NCBI GenBank assembly: GCA_948099385.1 | Contig: CANUEZ040000193.1 | Location: forward strand, 5,096,501 to 5,160,500 | Direction of reading: 5' to 3' | DNA length: 64,000 bases | Source: Fasciola hepatica | Lineage: Eukaryota; Platyhelminthes; Trematoda; Plagiorchiida; Fasciolidae | Shown here: positions 1 to 13,356 of the stretch, one piece after another | Layout of the letters: the number at the start of each line of letters is the position of its first letter | Numbering within the stretch: the first letter of the stretch is position 1 | The notes under the pieces: generated by a model | What the model saw: the letters and a program-made list of their open reading frames with translations, nothing else | Told to the model about the DNA's origin: nothing | Databases searched by the model: none | Made by a program: the position numbers and the translations under genes

Positions 1-2060
1 TCCGAGCAGCATAAGGGTGATTATCATGTCAATATCCTGTAATTGCTGTAAACTCATGGAACATAAAGGTCGCCGAATCTGAAAGATGTGTTTTTTGGTT
101 CGGTAAGTGTTAGGTTCTCATTACTCCGAAGTCTAGAAGAATGGGTCATCTCTGCATATTACGTCTTATCCTTCAGCACTTTCCGCATTTTTGACTGTCT
201 TATTCTCGGGATAGGGCTTACACCAAAAAAATCCGGAAGGTAGGACTTATTTTCGACAAACCACGATACGGGAAAACAGCTTCCTGATGGATAAATATAG
301 AAAAACATCAATATTATTATCATAACTATAGTGGTGTTTGTCGGTATGAGAAATTAGTGATTCAATCACCATAGGTCCATTATGGAGGTGCAGTGTGGAA
401 GATTTGGCAAGTATTGAGTGTTGGTTCATCTTCGTACCGAATTGAGTCACCGGCCTTGCTGATGGGATTCAGCGACGACCTCCACGCGGGCACACACGCC
501 ACGCTTATGCGCTCTCAAGGTTTCGAATCCCAACACAGGGCAACTTGAACTAGCAGCTCGAGCTGGATTGGTAGCGTGAGGAATTGCGTACTGACTGTTT
601 TCCTCACAAATGCCATCTCAATGGATAATGAAAAGTTTGCTGAATAAACAATAAAAACCAAGCATGACGATTCAGAGCTTGGGGAAATCAGCGACTTGAA
701 CTACAAACACAACCAGTTTACCAATAAATTTCCACCGAGTGCATAGAGAATATTTGTTCACTAGGCGAAATATGTTTTGGGCTTTTATAATGTCGGGTTG
801 ATATAATACGGCATGAAAGGGCTTAGAAAAGCGCATCTAGGTTATAAATTTAAAAAAAAATCCAATTTATTTCTGCTTACAGTCAATGAAAGCCCAGGAA
901 TCAGACAAGCAGAATAGTGCTCGATCACAATCCATTCCGGTTGCTTCACTGATAGCCACTTCCGGTTGATCCATGTGACCGGATCTGTTGAAAGTCTCGA
1001 TTGCATTTCAAACCATGGCTTAATCGGCGTTGAACTGGACGCCCACCCGAACCGTAGAACGCAGCTATTGGGGTTCGGTTTTGGTGGCAGGGTTTCACAC
1101 ATGAACGTACGATGAAGAAAATTAGATGATCACTCTTTTAGAAGATGCCAGAGAAGCGCACAACAGTAGTTCATTACCCCTAAATTCGCAAGAGAAATTA
1201 TTTATTGCCGGATATTTCGACAGTTACACTTGTATTCGTCTCCAAATTACGTGCTGACATTCCCAGACTGAACCAAGTTCGATTCCGTTGCGCACACTTT
1301 ACCACGACTCAGGAAATCAAGTCTTACTTGTTAACATCATTAGTTTATTCCTTGTTCTTGATTCAGGCGACTTCATTGATCAAATGAACTGAACATGTAC
1401 CCGCCCTGTCTCCATTTCGGTGCTTACTTTCCATAGTTTGCTTGTGTACTCCCACTACGTTGCTCATCCACTGACCTAGTGCCATTTCAGTTTAGTCGAT
1501 ACCACCATTTATATATATATTTGACTCGTATATGTGTTCAACCCATTTGCTGACGTTCTCGTGTCGCTCATTACTGAATGTGTGGATGTCATTGCTTACT
1601 CACTCGTATATATATACATACCGGGGTCCACCTAATCGATAAAAACCAGTCCATCTTCGGGCCTTATCCACGGCAGAGGCAATCGTCATTCGCATATTAA
1701 TCCCTGAACGACTTGCACAGAAGTAACTAGTCCATGCCTTTCAGGTGTCCTGGTTAAGACCAACAACCACGGATCGCCGACTGGGCCCTGGAAATCCACC
1801 ATCGGCTATTACTGGTAACGGCGTGATTTTAACTTTCACCACAACCACTACACAATAAAGACCTTTCCTGTCCACACCACCTCTTCTTCCTATTTCACGA
1901 AGCTGCGGCAATGACCTTTACCCGGACCAATCTCTAACGCGTTCCACTGTCACCTCACCCGTATTAATTGTAAGAATGCGTATAGGATGCACTGAAACCA
2001 ACTGTTCACTTTCCGAAGACCTGTTCTTAATTTCCTCGGTAACAAAAAATCAAAAACATC
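1..2060. other. no recognised gene; decayed repeat sequence
   Basis: I see no exon with both splice sites and a recognisable protein here. Positions 842-1102 are open on the minus strand (86 codons) and a GTAAGC donor-like site follows the codons for GLSLT, but the product matches nothing I know and the composition is that of a dispersed repeat. Positions 520-535 carry a degenerate Pol III B-box-like string without a convincing A box. Positions 1440-2000 are pyrimidine-rich with short AT runs. This is most likely old repeat DNA. Confidence 0.4.
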
Positions 2061-2061
2061 C

Positions 2062-2125
2062 AATGCCGAGAATCGGCAACCCCCCGCTTACAGGGTTGAT
2101 GCTCTACCAGCTGAGCTATCACGGT
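2062..2125 (-). pseudogene. tRNA-like remnant
   Basis: Read on the minus strand, this stretch has a perfect D-arm/A-box string, TAGCTCAGCTGGTAGAGC, followed at the right distance by an anticodon-arm-like segment and then a short hairpin in the place of the T arm. The anticodon stem does not pair as a five-base stem with a seven-base loop, and the T loop is degenerate, so a functional tRNA is unlikely. It is either a tRNA pseudogene or the head of a tRNA-derived SINE. An accidental open frame of 171 codons on the plus strand (1976-2491) runs across it. Confidence 0.5.
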
Positions 2126-2139
2126 ACAACCAACTGGGT

Positions 2140-3610
2140 GTCAACAATGCAAGTGAACCACTGTACTAATCTCGTGCGAAAAACGCTGGTGGATTTCTTA
2201 TTATCTATAAGACCCAGGATCCTCATGCCAATAGTGTTCTACAAATCAAAAAGGTCTTCAGTTTCGCTTTGTAAACAAACGTTTGCATCAAAGCCACTTA
2301 ATTCAACGACAAAATCTGATTGGTTCCTCTATGATGAGTCATTTTTCAGGAAAACTGTAATAAGAAGCCTAGAATGCTACCAGTATTATTCCACACACTC
2401 CCCACCCGAGTGCACTGCGTCCGAAAAGCGCGTGACCAATGTTAGTGGAATCAAAATCAAATGCAACAATTTGCAAATGTGGCCATTCTAGAAGGCCCAG
2501 TCTGCTTGGTTTGGAATGATGAAAATTTGCACCTGTGGATTTCTCGCTACTCACCAATTTGTCTCAGTGCGATCGCATCATCCGGGATCGCCTGATAGTC
2601 CTTCAACGAGATGACGAAAATGATCAACCGGGTTTGATGAGCTCCAGAAACAAGGAATGATCGACCGGGTCCGCTGAAAAAACAAAGCTTGTGCATATGA
2701 GCGCAAAATAAATTGAAACTTCTGGTGAGAAAACGGAATTAGCCAAGTGGTGAGAACATTTGCATCCGGGAGAGAGAGAGAGAGAAGCCGCATAGCGCTC
2801 ACATTATTATTAGTATAAAAGATTTCAAACTTTGAGGCTGCCTATGTAGATAAATATGATAATTCATTATTCAAGGGAATGGGTTAAGTTGACTGTAAGT
2901 TTACAGTTGCCATCATATTTCGTCCTTGAGGTGTTATTTTATTGTGCCTACGGTGGCACTAGGGATAGAGGATGGGAGAAAGCACATAGTGTACTGATAA
3001 AAAAGAAGCGGCTTGTCAAGTGTTTTTTACTTTATCCTTGAGCAAAATTGTAACGGCAGGGGATACCCCACAGCTTCGAAGGTTCACTGCACCATCGGGG
3101 ATGACTGTGAATCTGACCCAAAGACTTAGATCGAAGAACCACGCGAGGAACCTAATAGCCATGTTGTAACGAACTGGGCGACACCGAAGAGTACTGCTTA
3201 CCACCAACATGGCCGGCGACGGTGACGGAGTTTGAAATGTACCTTCGAGGTGATCAAGGTTTATACCAGTTGATTACCAACTATAAGATTATTGGTCATA
3301 TTCGTCCTGCACATAATCTTGACAGTATCTAAGACCCCAATGCACCAGCTTACAAGAAAAAATATTGAGGCGAAAAGTATGAACCAGATTTAGACCTCAG
3401 CACCATCGAGTCGAGGGCAGAATGAAAAAGAGCGCGAATGCAGCTACGTTACTGGTCGCGACATCTAGCCATGTCATTTAATGTCTTCAACCATCTGGTA
3501 GGTGAGTCTAGTGGACCCCAACAATTAAGTCTGACATGTCGGGCGTGTTCAAATCCATTGGTTGAGGATTTCATACCGTTTTCCCATACCATGGACTGGT
3601 TATCTCGACC
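2140..3610. other. no recognised gene; possible repeat-derived ORF on minus
   Basis: Open minus-strand frames at 2578-2802 and 3016-3210 have the ring of retroelement tails, but I cannot assign them to a family with confidence. A good GTGAGT donor occurs on minus near 2515 after a short open frame. A short GA run lies at 2771-2784. No host exon is supported. Confidence 0.3.
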
Positions 3611-3616
3611 TGCCTT

Positions 3617-4062
3617 CTAACCACTACTTGCCTCGAGAGATAAATTACACGGAGGAAGTCTATCGGTGTACAATAAACGTTTTAAGTCGTGAAAAAAATT
3701 GTCGAGCCCTGTCCCTTTTATGCTTCTCAGTAGGCAAATTATCGAAAAGTCCACTTGGGCTCCAAGAATGCGGCTTGATTGCCTTGATCGTATATCTTGC
3801 ATGCTGACATTTGTAACACGTCCTAGCCATATTAACTTGTTTAGGCTCAGTACCTGTTCCAGCGACTGACCTATTACTCCTAACAAACCTCGCCTAACTT
3901 CAGAATTGCTGGTACGATCTTTCCATCATAATCGAACAATACTGCGGATAATTCGATGCATAAACATCGACAGTCTTCTATCATCCACGGTGACGTTTCT
4001 GAGGCGTATATGAGAACCGATATAACCGCCACAGTGTACAGCAGAACTCTGGCGCACAATAA
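3617..4062 (-). mobile_element. LINE C-terminal fragment (non-LTR retrotransposon)
   Basis: Minus-strand translation gives, with one frame interruption, the region downstream of the reverse transcriptase in trematode LINEs. In order I see a degenerate cell-wide pattern of VLYG(C/S)ETW type around 4040-4000, then VDDRRLSMFMHRIIRSIVR (the DxRRLxxFxHRCLRxIAxI motif), then SNSEVRRGLLG, then LSLNKLIWLGRV (the L-x-RLRWLGHVLRM motif), ending with a degenerate GG..T.....K segment by 3617. Stops and missing residues make it non-functional. The RT core is not present beside it. The family assignment (LINE) is firm; the clade is not. Confidence 0.75.
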
Positions 4063-4580
4063 GTAACATCCAGAGTGTCTTTATTCATGTATTTTTCACT
4101 GCTCCTAAGTATTCTTTTGAAGAATCCCAGTGATGATTGTTAATGGTTAACGTGTTCATTTGTTCTGACATTTGCCTTTTAGACTTATCAATCGAAACCA
4201 GTGTCAAAGTAGTAATGGCAGTCAGAAATATGAACAACGGAATCAGATGTGGTGAACCACGTGGTACAGTGTCATTGCACGATCTAGTTGCATGTTTCAT
4301 ATCCCGAAAAGTGATTTAGGTCACCTCAGAGTTATTGATGACTACGTATCGACTTGTTGCGAAGATCGTAACCGGGACCAGTGCACTCGGTCAGATTAAC
4401 TATACCAGCTCGGATAATCAGGCAGCCGATTACGTGAACTGATTCAGGACAAATAGTGTGAGAGAAAGAAGAAAATGCTCGGAAATATGGGGGGATTATT
4501 AGGCCATCAGAAAGAGTTATAATACATAAAAGAACACCCACACTTTTAAGTGTCGTCAACGTGAAATTTGGGGTGAAGCA

Positions 4581-4685
<105 letters not shown>

Positions 4686-4699
4686 GCGAGCCATTGTTA

Positions 4700-6170
4700 G
4701 GCTCAGTACTAAACCTGAAGATGTATGTTCGCTTGTAAATGTAGTAGAACCCGTTGAACGATTACTATCCATCTTTGTCAAAGTAATCCAACTGCGAAAT
4801 TCATAAGGGCTAATATCATTGCATCATCCATCATCAAATGCCTTAGAAACAACAAACTGCCCTTTCTCATCTTCAATAAAACCCCTCAGCAATAAAGTTC
4901 TGTTGAGAATTCCAAACTGGGGTGCTCTCAGTGAACGTTCAACATGTTATCTATCAGTTCCAGTCTGAAAATCTAACAACCTCGCTTTGTATTCGATAGT
5001 CATAGTTGCAACTCTTCATCAGAAACCTTACTGAGATACCAAAAGGTATGAAGTATAAATTTGATTGAAAGATAAATACAAGTGAGAACATCAAAGAACG
5101 GTGTGAACACAGAAACCTGACTGATCGCGGTAAACCGTCGATTCTTTCAACAAACGTGACCTTTGCGTAAGCGAATCTAGTGGATTTAATCCATGAAGCT
5201 TAGTATGCCGTGCATAGCCAATTTTAGCAGTCAACGTTCTTAAACCTTTCTTCTTCGTAATCGTTTTCCACCTACTCCCAGCCTCTGGGAACAACACACC
5301 TAGGAAGTCGATACGGGTGCACCTGCAATTCATCTCATTTATCACAGAGTGGTGAGGTTCCTTGTCTGACATTGTGATTTATCTCCAAAACGCAATATTC
5401 TGAGACTAACCTCAGCACTGTTGATACGATGCTTCCACTAGATTTGTGTGGTATCCTGAAAATAACGGTTTTCACACAAACTGTATTTTACATTGGTCAA
5501 AAAGCAGTCATCTGAACAGTACAGGAGAAGTAAACTGACTGCTTTAGGGATCCCTAATAAAGGAAACTTGGTGCCGTAACGAAGCCATGTATAACTGAAA
5601 TTGGCATAACTCTACTGAAGTGATGGTTATTAGATTATCACCTTTTTAGTCTTCAGTTCGAATTCATGCATGTTCCATCGCTTTCTGAACGAAATATGAA
5701 GTTTCCACTACTAGCATGAACTAGAAACTTGTCTGTTCATTCAGTTTTGAAAACCGTATGCGTCTGAGCACAGATCATAGCCGGTTCATTCTTAGCCGTG
5801 TTTCCAGGGGACAGTTTGGCGATTGGATCGGCTATGCAGTGTTTAGTGCCGGAAGTATACAACATACTTGTCAGAGGTTCTAAAAATATGCACACGGATG
5901 GGAAACTGGCGAAAGCAGATTTATCAGAATTGACACGCATGGCTGCAAAGCGTTTGTCGAAGCCTTGCCTTCTGTTCCAATTACATCTCATTCGACTTTC
6001 TTCGCATACGTGGATGTCAGTTCAAACATCAGACTTCCGTTTTGCGACAGTAGGAGCTTCACATGTAGAATAGCTACTACTGAACTAACACCTTTCTGTG
6101 GTCTACGTTCGTAATACACCAGACGTATCAATTTCATTCCAGAGCAAACAAGATATGATAGGTGATGCCG
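4700..6170. other. no recognised gene; two weak coding candidates
   Basis: Positions 5091-5372 are open on minus (93 codons). Positions 5773-6073 are open on plus after an AG that could be an acceptor at 5772; the predicted peptide begins IIAGSFLAVFPGDSLAIGSA and looks protein-like, but no good donor follows and the opposite strand is open over much of the same interval (5737-5991). I do not recognise either product. The rest shows nothing beyond AT-rich sequence. Confidence 0.25.
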
Positions 6171-6171
6171 T

Positions 6172-6174
<3 letters not shown>

Positions 6175-6235
<61 letters not shown>
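6175..6235. repeat. (AT)n microsatellite
   Basis: About thirty uninterrupted AT dinucleotides. Confidence 0.98.
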
Positions 6236-6239
<4 letters not shown>

Positions 6240-9200
6240 AAGTGCAGAATCGGAAAAATGAACCAGCTCTTAGCTGGTGAGGAGTAGAGAATTAGTAACC
6301 CGTCCTACGAAAGGCAACATTAGTTTGTCACTCCTCATTATCTGAGGCGGGACGTAGCAGTTCCACATAAATAAATGGGTGACACGCCTAACAACGTTCA
6401 CACCACCGTTTTACGGTAGCTGTGGGTATGAGTGATTAACGGGATATGAGTAAGGCGTTGAAGTATCAGATTAGATGCAACAATCTCAATTTCACTTGAT
6501 CGACCCGTATCCACCAAGTGAGTTTGTATCACATTTGAGTAACCACCGGATTAGGTCAATATGGCTAAAGCTGATCAATACGATGGAAACAACGACTTTT
6601 CAATATTATATACGATTCTGATGAGTGAATTATAGAAAGTGAACATTATTGCGTTTGCTTATCTGCGTGCGCATATGGCCGTCAGCAGAAAGAAACCCAA
6701 TAAATCGAATATGTCCCGTAATGACTGCTTCTGTTTTGGTAATAGTCTAGTCAGTTTAAGATACAGAAACATGTCCAAATCACCTCTGAGGACTGGGTAA
6801 ATCAGAATAAAAAAATCCAGAGGATATCTTTGTTTAAACAGTTAAGTAGGTGTTTGAGGATGAATTAGATGGTACATTATGAAAAAATTCCCCAAGTTTG
6901 TTGTTTATAGGAAAGATTTGATAGAGATCAGACAAGTACGTGACTTGCGTTGGTCAAACCGTAATCATCATGGAATTTAGACATTACCGGCTCAGATTAG
7001 ATAACCACCACCGCTGGCCACTTCCCTATTTGACAGTCTTCCACTGGCTGTGGCCTCTTCCAGAAATGCTGCAATTTGCCGCTGAATAATTAAATGAAGT
7101 AAAAAGGTAGTGGGTTGAATTGCACTCCGAATGGCTGCTATTCTCCCATTGAATTCCCCAATCTGTTTTGCTTCTTCCGTCAGATTCGTGGCGAAAGGAA
7201 CGACCTTAGGTCTGTTCCGTGACAGGGCGAAAAAGCATGTATGACCAATGAACTCCTATAAGTCGGCTGACTCAGGCTTACGGTTGTGAATAACGCTAGG
7301 GTGAGTGATTTCGACTGTCATTATCGTTGTAACCCGCACATGAGAATATATGTTTACCGAAGAGAACAAATATTCGGCGACGGCTTTCCACTTTCAATGT
7401 TTGGGGAAAGTCGATAGGCTTATCCAGCGTTTCTCATTGGTTAGTAATCTGAGTTGTACATGTTATCATGGTTTCTGTCATTCATTATCCCTTCGTGAAG
7501 ATGATCTGGACGAAGACGGCACAAATAACAGCACTGTGTCGAGCTCTGTTGGTCATTTGGATTGCATTTATTCCATTTATAGACCTCTGCTGAAAAAGTT
7601 TCTCATGAAAGTGAATTGCTTTGTGGATAATTAATTATCATTATTATTATTGTTTCCCAGAGCTAGTAACAGATGAACGCGCCGTATCGCATGATACGGA
7701 TGCGAAGCAACGTTCAAAGCCAGCCCAGACACTGAACTGCAGACTTATATGATTGAAAATTGTGATGTAGCCCGTGTTCAAGTCCCGGTCGGAACCAGGG
7801 GTATATGCACGGCTGAGCGCGTCTAACAAGCTATGTGCATGTACACAGTACATCAGTCGATTACCAGGGATAATTTGGGCTTCAACAATGCAAGATGGAT
7901 CATTCAATGGACATTTCGGAGTCACGGCTGGAACCCGAACGGCCGAATAGAGCGATCATCTATCGGGAGGACACACGGACTTTAGCGAGAGCAATGCAGT
8001 CAGACAATAAAACTAGTGAAAAGGGATGTTTTATCCACTGGTTTCTCTAGTACTGTAAATCAAGTGGTACACCGCTTCGAACTGGCTAATTCTGTTCATA
8101 TTATTTATTCTTCTAGATTTTCCACTTCTTGGTTAGGTTTATATTTGAAATGTGCGAATGCGTACGGGTAGTCCGAAGGGCACCAGACAAGTAGGATGTG
8201 AGATAAAGTCAACATGGAACTCGTGACCGTGTGGAGGTATCACGTTGTTCGATCTTTCATTCAAACTAGGAAAACGAATAAACATTCACCGATCGCATTA
8301 TCAGACCAAGCAAATGAGTTACGGAAACACAAAAAACACACTGGCAATGGGAGATAATCGGGAATGTAGATGGGAAATAGATGCAAGAAGGGTGTTTGTT
8401 CTGAAGTGGCGTCTGAATCATATCACATGGTTGAAAATACAACTTGCTTGCTGTATTATAATCGTTATAGATAACAAGACATTGAGATTCGTAGATTGAT
8501 TTTACTAAGCATATAAATGACGATTCATTATCAATTCGTCTAATTTGTTCAAAAATGCGAGCGCATTTGAAATTATCTATAGCACGAAGAGAAACCCTTT
8601 CCTTTTTCGCCATGTTTTCTGTTTTCACTCCATTCCGGTCCCGTAAACAAACTGGATATGTTGCACCTGGTTAATAGAGGATTCTTTTTCAGTCATTCTT
8701 TCACAAATGAAAGCCATCAGAAAAAAAACGATTGTGGTGGTCTTTACTCATGCCAATTTAAGATTTTTCTCCAATAGACACCAGGCTAGCACACAAAACT
8801 CCTCTCAATAACCGAAAACGGGGATAACATGAAGAGCATAGTCAATTACTTAAAAAGAGGCCAGACAATCACCGTTATCCCAAAACGGTTACTTATTGTA
8901 ACAGTAACCTAGCCACAAGGCTAATGAACTTCTCCAGGAGTTAACTTTGGCCAGTTCGATGGAGCCTGGAGTATACAGCACCGCCAGGCAAGCGCCGTTT
9001 CCAGATCACTGATCGTGGATTGTTGCAAAAATTCAGAGACCATTAGGGAAGATCAGATTAGCAACAATAAAGCAACACGCAACGAGTGTTTCATGGTACA
9101 CCAGTGAAGTTTGTTTTGTCAAATGAGCATAACTCAAGTGGAGCCAGACTGGCGTTGTGTACGATAATTGACCATCTACTGCACCTTGTGGAATACGCAT

Positions 9201-9681
9201 TCATCGCGTCATTTGAAAGACACAAGAAATTTGATGATTTATTGTGTGAATCACCATTTAATGGACCAACAATGACTACTTCTTTCCGTTTGTCATACTT
9301 CTATATTTCAAATATTAGAATTCCTGCATTCTAAATCTGATCCTTGATATTTTCATTAGTGTAAACACCTTCATGCTGGCCAATGAGCAAACCTGCTGTC
9401 AGACCGCGAAAGTTCGCCACTGATAATGAGTTCCAGACAATAATGAGCTAGACTGCCTCAGTGGCTGATATTTTGATGCTGGGTTATCCATTCCATATAG
9501 ACAGGTAAACACAGCTCCCATATTCACACGAGAGGCACGATTTAAGATCCCAAATCCACTGGTGTGTGGTTTGCTTTCTTATCAACCGGTTCTGTATAGT
9601 TCGGTCCAACTTTTGCATCTAACAAATTGAACTTTGGGCGGTCGAACAAACAGGATGAACAGATGTTCCCGGGGAACTTAC
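6236..9681. other. no recognised gene
   Basis: Open frames at 7350-7634 (+), 7647-7925 (-), 8266-8628 (-, 120 codons) and 9086-9334 (+) are unrelated to anything I recognise and lack paired splice sites. Part of the 7650-7930 block carries a B-box-like GTTCAAGTCC at 7773-7782 and may be an old tRNA-derived repeat. Exons 3' of the diacylglycerol kinase exons should lie on the minus strand here or outside the window, but I could not find them. Confidence 0.35.
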
Positions 9682-9875
9682 CGTGTTGTATATGTGGGTT
9701 GATGTCCTTGTTTTTGGACTACTAGTGCTTGATGAGAACAGCGAATCTGTATTGTGGCCGGCATCAAACGACAAGGTTCGCCGTCCATTTGCATGGGGAT
9801 GACTTTGTCTGTGGTCAAAGTCACTGTACGACACTGACAAATGTGATCCCCATGACCACCGACCTGAATCATGGC
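9682..9875 (-). CDS. diacylglycerol kinase (zeta/iota type), accessory-domain exon
   Basis: Diacylglycerol kinase phosphorylates diacylglycerol to phosphatidic acid and so tunes lipid signalling. This 194-base exon encodes 64 codons plus two bases. Its peptide contains QVGGHGDHICQCR, then LTTDKVIPMQMDGEPCRLMP, then QALVVQK, which follow the end of the kinase accessory domain of the type IV (zeta/iota) enzymes residue for residue at the diagnostic VGGHG and DGEPC positions. The acceptor (ttttatgcacag, ending 9876) and the donor (GTAAGTT from 9681) are canonical. The exon starts in phase 0, matching the exon at 10964-11075, and ends after two codon bases. The next 3' exon was not found. Identity is secure at family level; the subtype call rests on these motifs. 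Confidence 0.9.
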
Positions 9876-10963
9876 CTGTGCATAAAAGCCGGTACATGTT
9901 GTCGTTGTTGTTTGGGCAGTGGATGCAGTTTTAGGAAAGATGGTTCAACGAGATTTACAGATATTGGGATACAAATGATAATATAGTTTATTTTGTAAGC
10001 ACATTTTTAGCGTCGCTTCAAATTGTACCCTTCATGGAAGCTGTAAATGAAAGGGTAACGTGGCCTTGAAAAACACTATGATATATTTTCTGGCCTATTT
10101 TATACTCATAATTCAGACGAGATATTTCTAGCATATTTGGCCCCAGAAAAATTGTGTTTAGGCTCATCATCACGAAGGTTGATAAGTTTAGTAGATTTAT
10201 TGAACCAACTGTCCACGAAGATGGAAATTTTACAATCCTATTAACTGCAATGGATAGAGGTTGTGGCTTGAGATAAAAAAAGTTCCGAAATTTAGCGTCG
10301 GAACATTTCTTCAGGTGAGCCAAAACTAATAGTCGTCGGACGCAGGTCAGAAGAGAAACTAGGTGTCTGAAGGTCATAAAGTAAATATATGCTACAAACT
10401 TTGGTAACTTATAAATTTTAGACACTGATAGGACCATCGAGTGTTACAATGCGATGTGTGTGACACACAGACGTAGAATAACAGCCGTTGGTATTAAAAT
10501 CATCGGATGATATCGGTCGGGAGACTGAATTCAAAGAATGCAGAGCCTGGGATAAAAGATCATATTTGGTTGTGCACAACTTCATTATCTGTGCTAGCTA
10601 CCAAATCTGAACCACTGAGGGCACTTTTATGGCTTTCTTTTTCATATTTCCAAATCCTAGGTGCCATTTTTTTCTGATAATACAATCAATCATTGCCACT
10701 CTTAATAAATTAAACAATAGAAAAGAGAAAATGTTCTACCAGATAAGAGGCAAAAGACGCAGCACCAGGATCATTCCAGGATTTTTTTGTTCCGTACCGA
10801 ATACGAAACGGTCCCACCATCCCGGTTATAAATTTTCATTCGTCGATAGGCAGGAACCATATAACTTGTATAAAAATTGATGTGAAAACCAACCGATTAC
10901 AGAGTTATTTTTTTATGAATTTTTTGCCGGACTGACGACAATGGTTACCAAAATGAGACTAAC
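9876..10963 (-). other. intron of the diacylglycerol kinase gene
   Basis: This 1,088-base intron separates the two kinase exons and has GT (10963-10962) and AG (9877-9876) ends on the minus strand. The 139-codon frame at 10018-10437 lies wholly inside it and is taken as chance. Confidence 0.8.
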
Positions 10964-11075
10964 CAGAGTAGTCGAAGAGAGGCCAATCACTTCGATCAAA
11001 CCGTCATCAATTTGTGGTCGTTCGAATCCGGCTGCAGGTGGTGCCTGCCCCCATGGTAATGTGCCGCATCCGTAC
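10964..11075 (-). CDS. diacylglycerol kinase (zeta/iota type), accessory-domain exon
   Basis: This 112-base exon lies directly upstream of 9682-9875 in the same gene. It encodes YGCGTLPWG, then FERPQIDDGLIEVIGLSSTTL, cut here at the exon end; family members have YCAGTMPWG and the DDGxxEVIGF segment in the same order, about ten residues before VGGHG. The acceptor is cttccacacattcag and the donor CTG|gttagt. The exon starts with the last base of a codon and ends in phase 0, so joining it to the next exon keeps the frame and gives TTLAMIQVGGHG across the junction. Catalytic-domain exons should lie further right on minus; I searched by eye for GGDGT, PLGTGNDLAR and NNYFSLGFDA and found none. Confidence 0.88.
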
Positions 11076-13356
11076 CTGAATGTGTGGAAGATGAATATGG
11101 TAGAGCTCAACACGTGCCATTGAGAGGTAACTCCAGAATCTTTCTGAGACATGAAAATGTTTTGATTGATTGGACTGTCATGTAACTCAACGTTTCTATA
11201 TGGACTGATATGATCGCCCGCGAAAATATAAATGCAATAAAACGTGGCCGACACAGCGAAATATCGATTATGTATCAGCACGTCGGGCATTCGTCTGGCG
11301 GATGCAGAAGAAAAGCCACATCGAATTCCGTGACGTGAAAAACAATTGCGAATTTAAGATCCCGATGCTTTTTGAATGATAATGAATAAAAATGATGTGG
11401 ACGTACTGTAAGACAAGAATGAAGATGAAATTAAAAATAATGGTTTATTTGTTTGTTGTCCAATAAAAGATGTAGTTCAAAAAAAGAACGCTTTCAGGCA
11501 GATCTTTAAAAAAGCTGTGAAAATAATATTTTTTAAAGCATTTTTGTAGAGGGGTTTCCTTGCTTGGAAACGAGGACGGGGGAGGCGGATTTGATTTTAA
11601 CGAAAGAATCACAAAAGCAATCATCAAAAAATGCAATCTCTAGTGGTAATATTAGAATAAGACAGGCAAATGGCTAAACGAATCAGATCACCGGTTTGAT
11701 GTTCTCGATGAATCGGTAATCACCAAATGGTCCTGGGGCAAGAACGAAACGGAATAGGAGCAGTGAAAGAACGGGGTCCAACTGTTACGAGTTATGGTAG
11801 GCAGACGACCAGAGACGTGCTTTATTATCGGTACTAGCGGCACAATAAAAATAATGAAAATAAATAAATGCAACTGCTTTATTGAACGTTACTCTACGTC
11901 TTGAACTCGAACAGTAACTTCGCCAGCTGCGCAATCGCGGAATAAATTTTACACTCGAACACTGCAATTGGTTTGGAGATGGCTGCACTAATTCCGCCCG
12001 CTCTGGTTTACTTTTAGAACAAAATGCGCACATTTAAGTTGCACTAATTTAGACACAAGTTTTATAAAACAACGATCACACAAACTTTAGACAGCCTTCT
12101 AAGTTCCTGTCAAGTAATTTGACGTGACAGATTCGCTGCTTTTCCACCTCAGATAAACCATGGCCAGACACTCTTGTTTTTCGTGGTCCCAGTGCCCAAC
12201 TAGGTCGGCTAATGTTCCCTGATTCACTGAGAAAAGCACCTCGTCTTTCGGCCTGTATAGCTTGTCGGGCATTAGCAAATGGATGAGTGCGTATTCAAAG
12301 TAATACCGGTGCTTATAGAATATGGTTATTCAGGACGGTTTGTTCAGAACATGCCAGAGAATTCCTAAAGACCTCAAGTATTCACCGTGAAACTGAAAGG
12401 ACGATAAACACAGTTGCCTCTAACGGAGGGGGGGACTCAGCTTGTGAACCTCTGACGAGGCGTCTGGAAGAGGTCATCGCTTGCGCGTCACACGCGGCCT
12501 GTTTGCGCACTCACTTTATTAGCCAACCAATGCTTTTGATAAATCGCATAGATAGAGTACCTGTCCTAACCTCATCAGTGGAACATACTCCTTTGTTTAT
12601 TCATGTTTGGCAAGATACATAAGTTGGAAGAAAAGGCGGTTTCTCATACGATCGAGGAACACAAGCAGGCCCGGTTGGGCATTGGGGCTACGGAAACCAT
12701 CACAGTTGCGACCATCGCGCATCTGATATAATCGACCACCTTGTGTAGAGAAAGAAAATTCGTTTGTCATTTCACGGACACGTAATTACAGCACCACGTT
12801 CATTTGTACGAACGTAAGCTCAAAACCCGGTCATGGCCGGGTAACAAGTAGCAAGCAAGCCAAGAAGTGCCCAATTGATGTCACCGAAATAAGTTGCAAG
12901 CATGCTCTGGCGTACATTCTCCTCGGGTCAACAGAGGTCAATTGATATACAACGAGATCGACCAGTTGACAAACAGTACAAGGATTGAAGCATGATCAAA
13001 CATCAACTAGGATACTGATGAATTAACCTCGGAGTGGGCGTGATTGTTCAGACCGGATCCAACACAAACCAAGTACGAACATAAACATATGCCTCGAAAA
13101 ATTTGATCCCATTAGTCTTTTTTATTGTTTTTCTCACTTTGACAGAGAGTGAAAAAACAGTTTATTTTTCATGCATGAAAATTACGGGGTCGAATAGCGC
13201 TCATTTTAGGCAACGGAAAGGCTCAATAAACTCATCACCATTTACAATTCACAGGCTTTTCTGTCATAACATGAAAGCAAGAACTAATGCTGCTCCATTG
13301 TTCGTGGTTTACCAAGGAATTTTTTTTCCTGTTCCCGGAGTTGAACTAATTTTCAG
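11076..13356. other. no recognised gene
   Basis: An intron of the kinase gene probably occupies at least part of this. The plus-strand frame at 12287-12622 is open for 111 codons and contains an RRLEEVIACASHAAC segment that looks protein-like, but it has no partner exon. An 18-base near-perfect palindrome (acccggtcatggccgggt) lies at about 12825-12842. Confidence 0.3.

Noticed and set aside
1976..2491. Longest plus-strand frame (171 codons)
   Set aside because: It runs across a tRNA-like remnant on the other strand, has no recognisable domain and is within the length expected by chance.
10018..10437. 139-codon minus frame
   Set aside because: It lies inside the intron between the two diacylglycerol kinase exons and has no recognisable domain.
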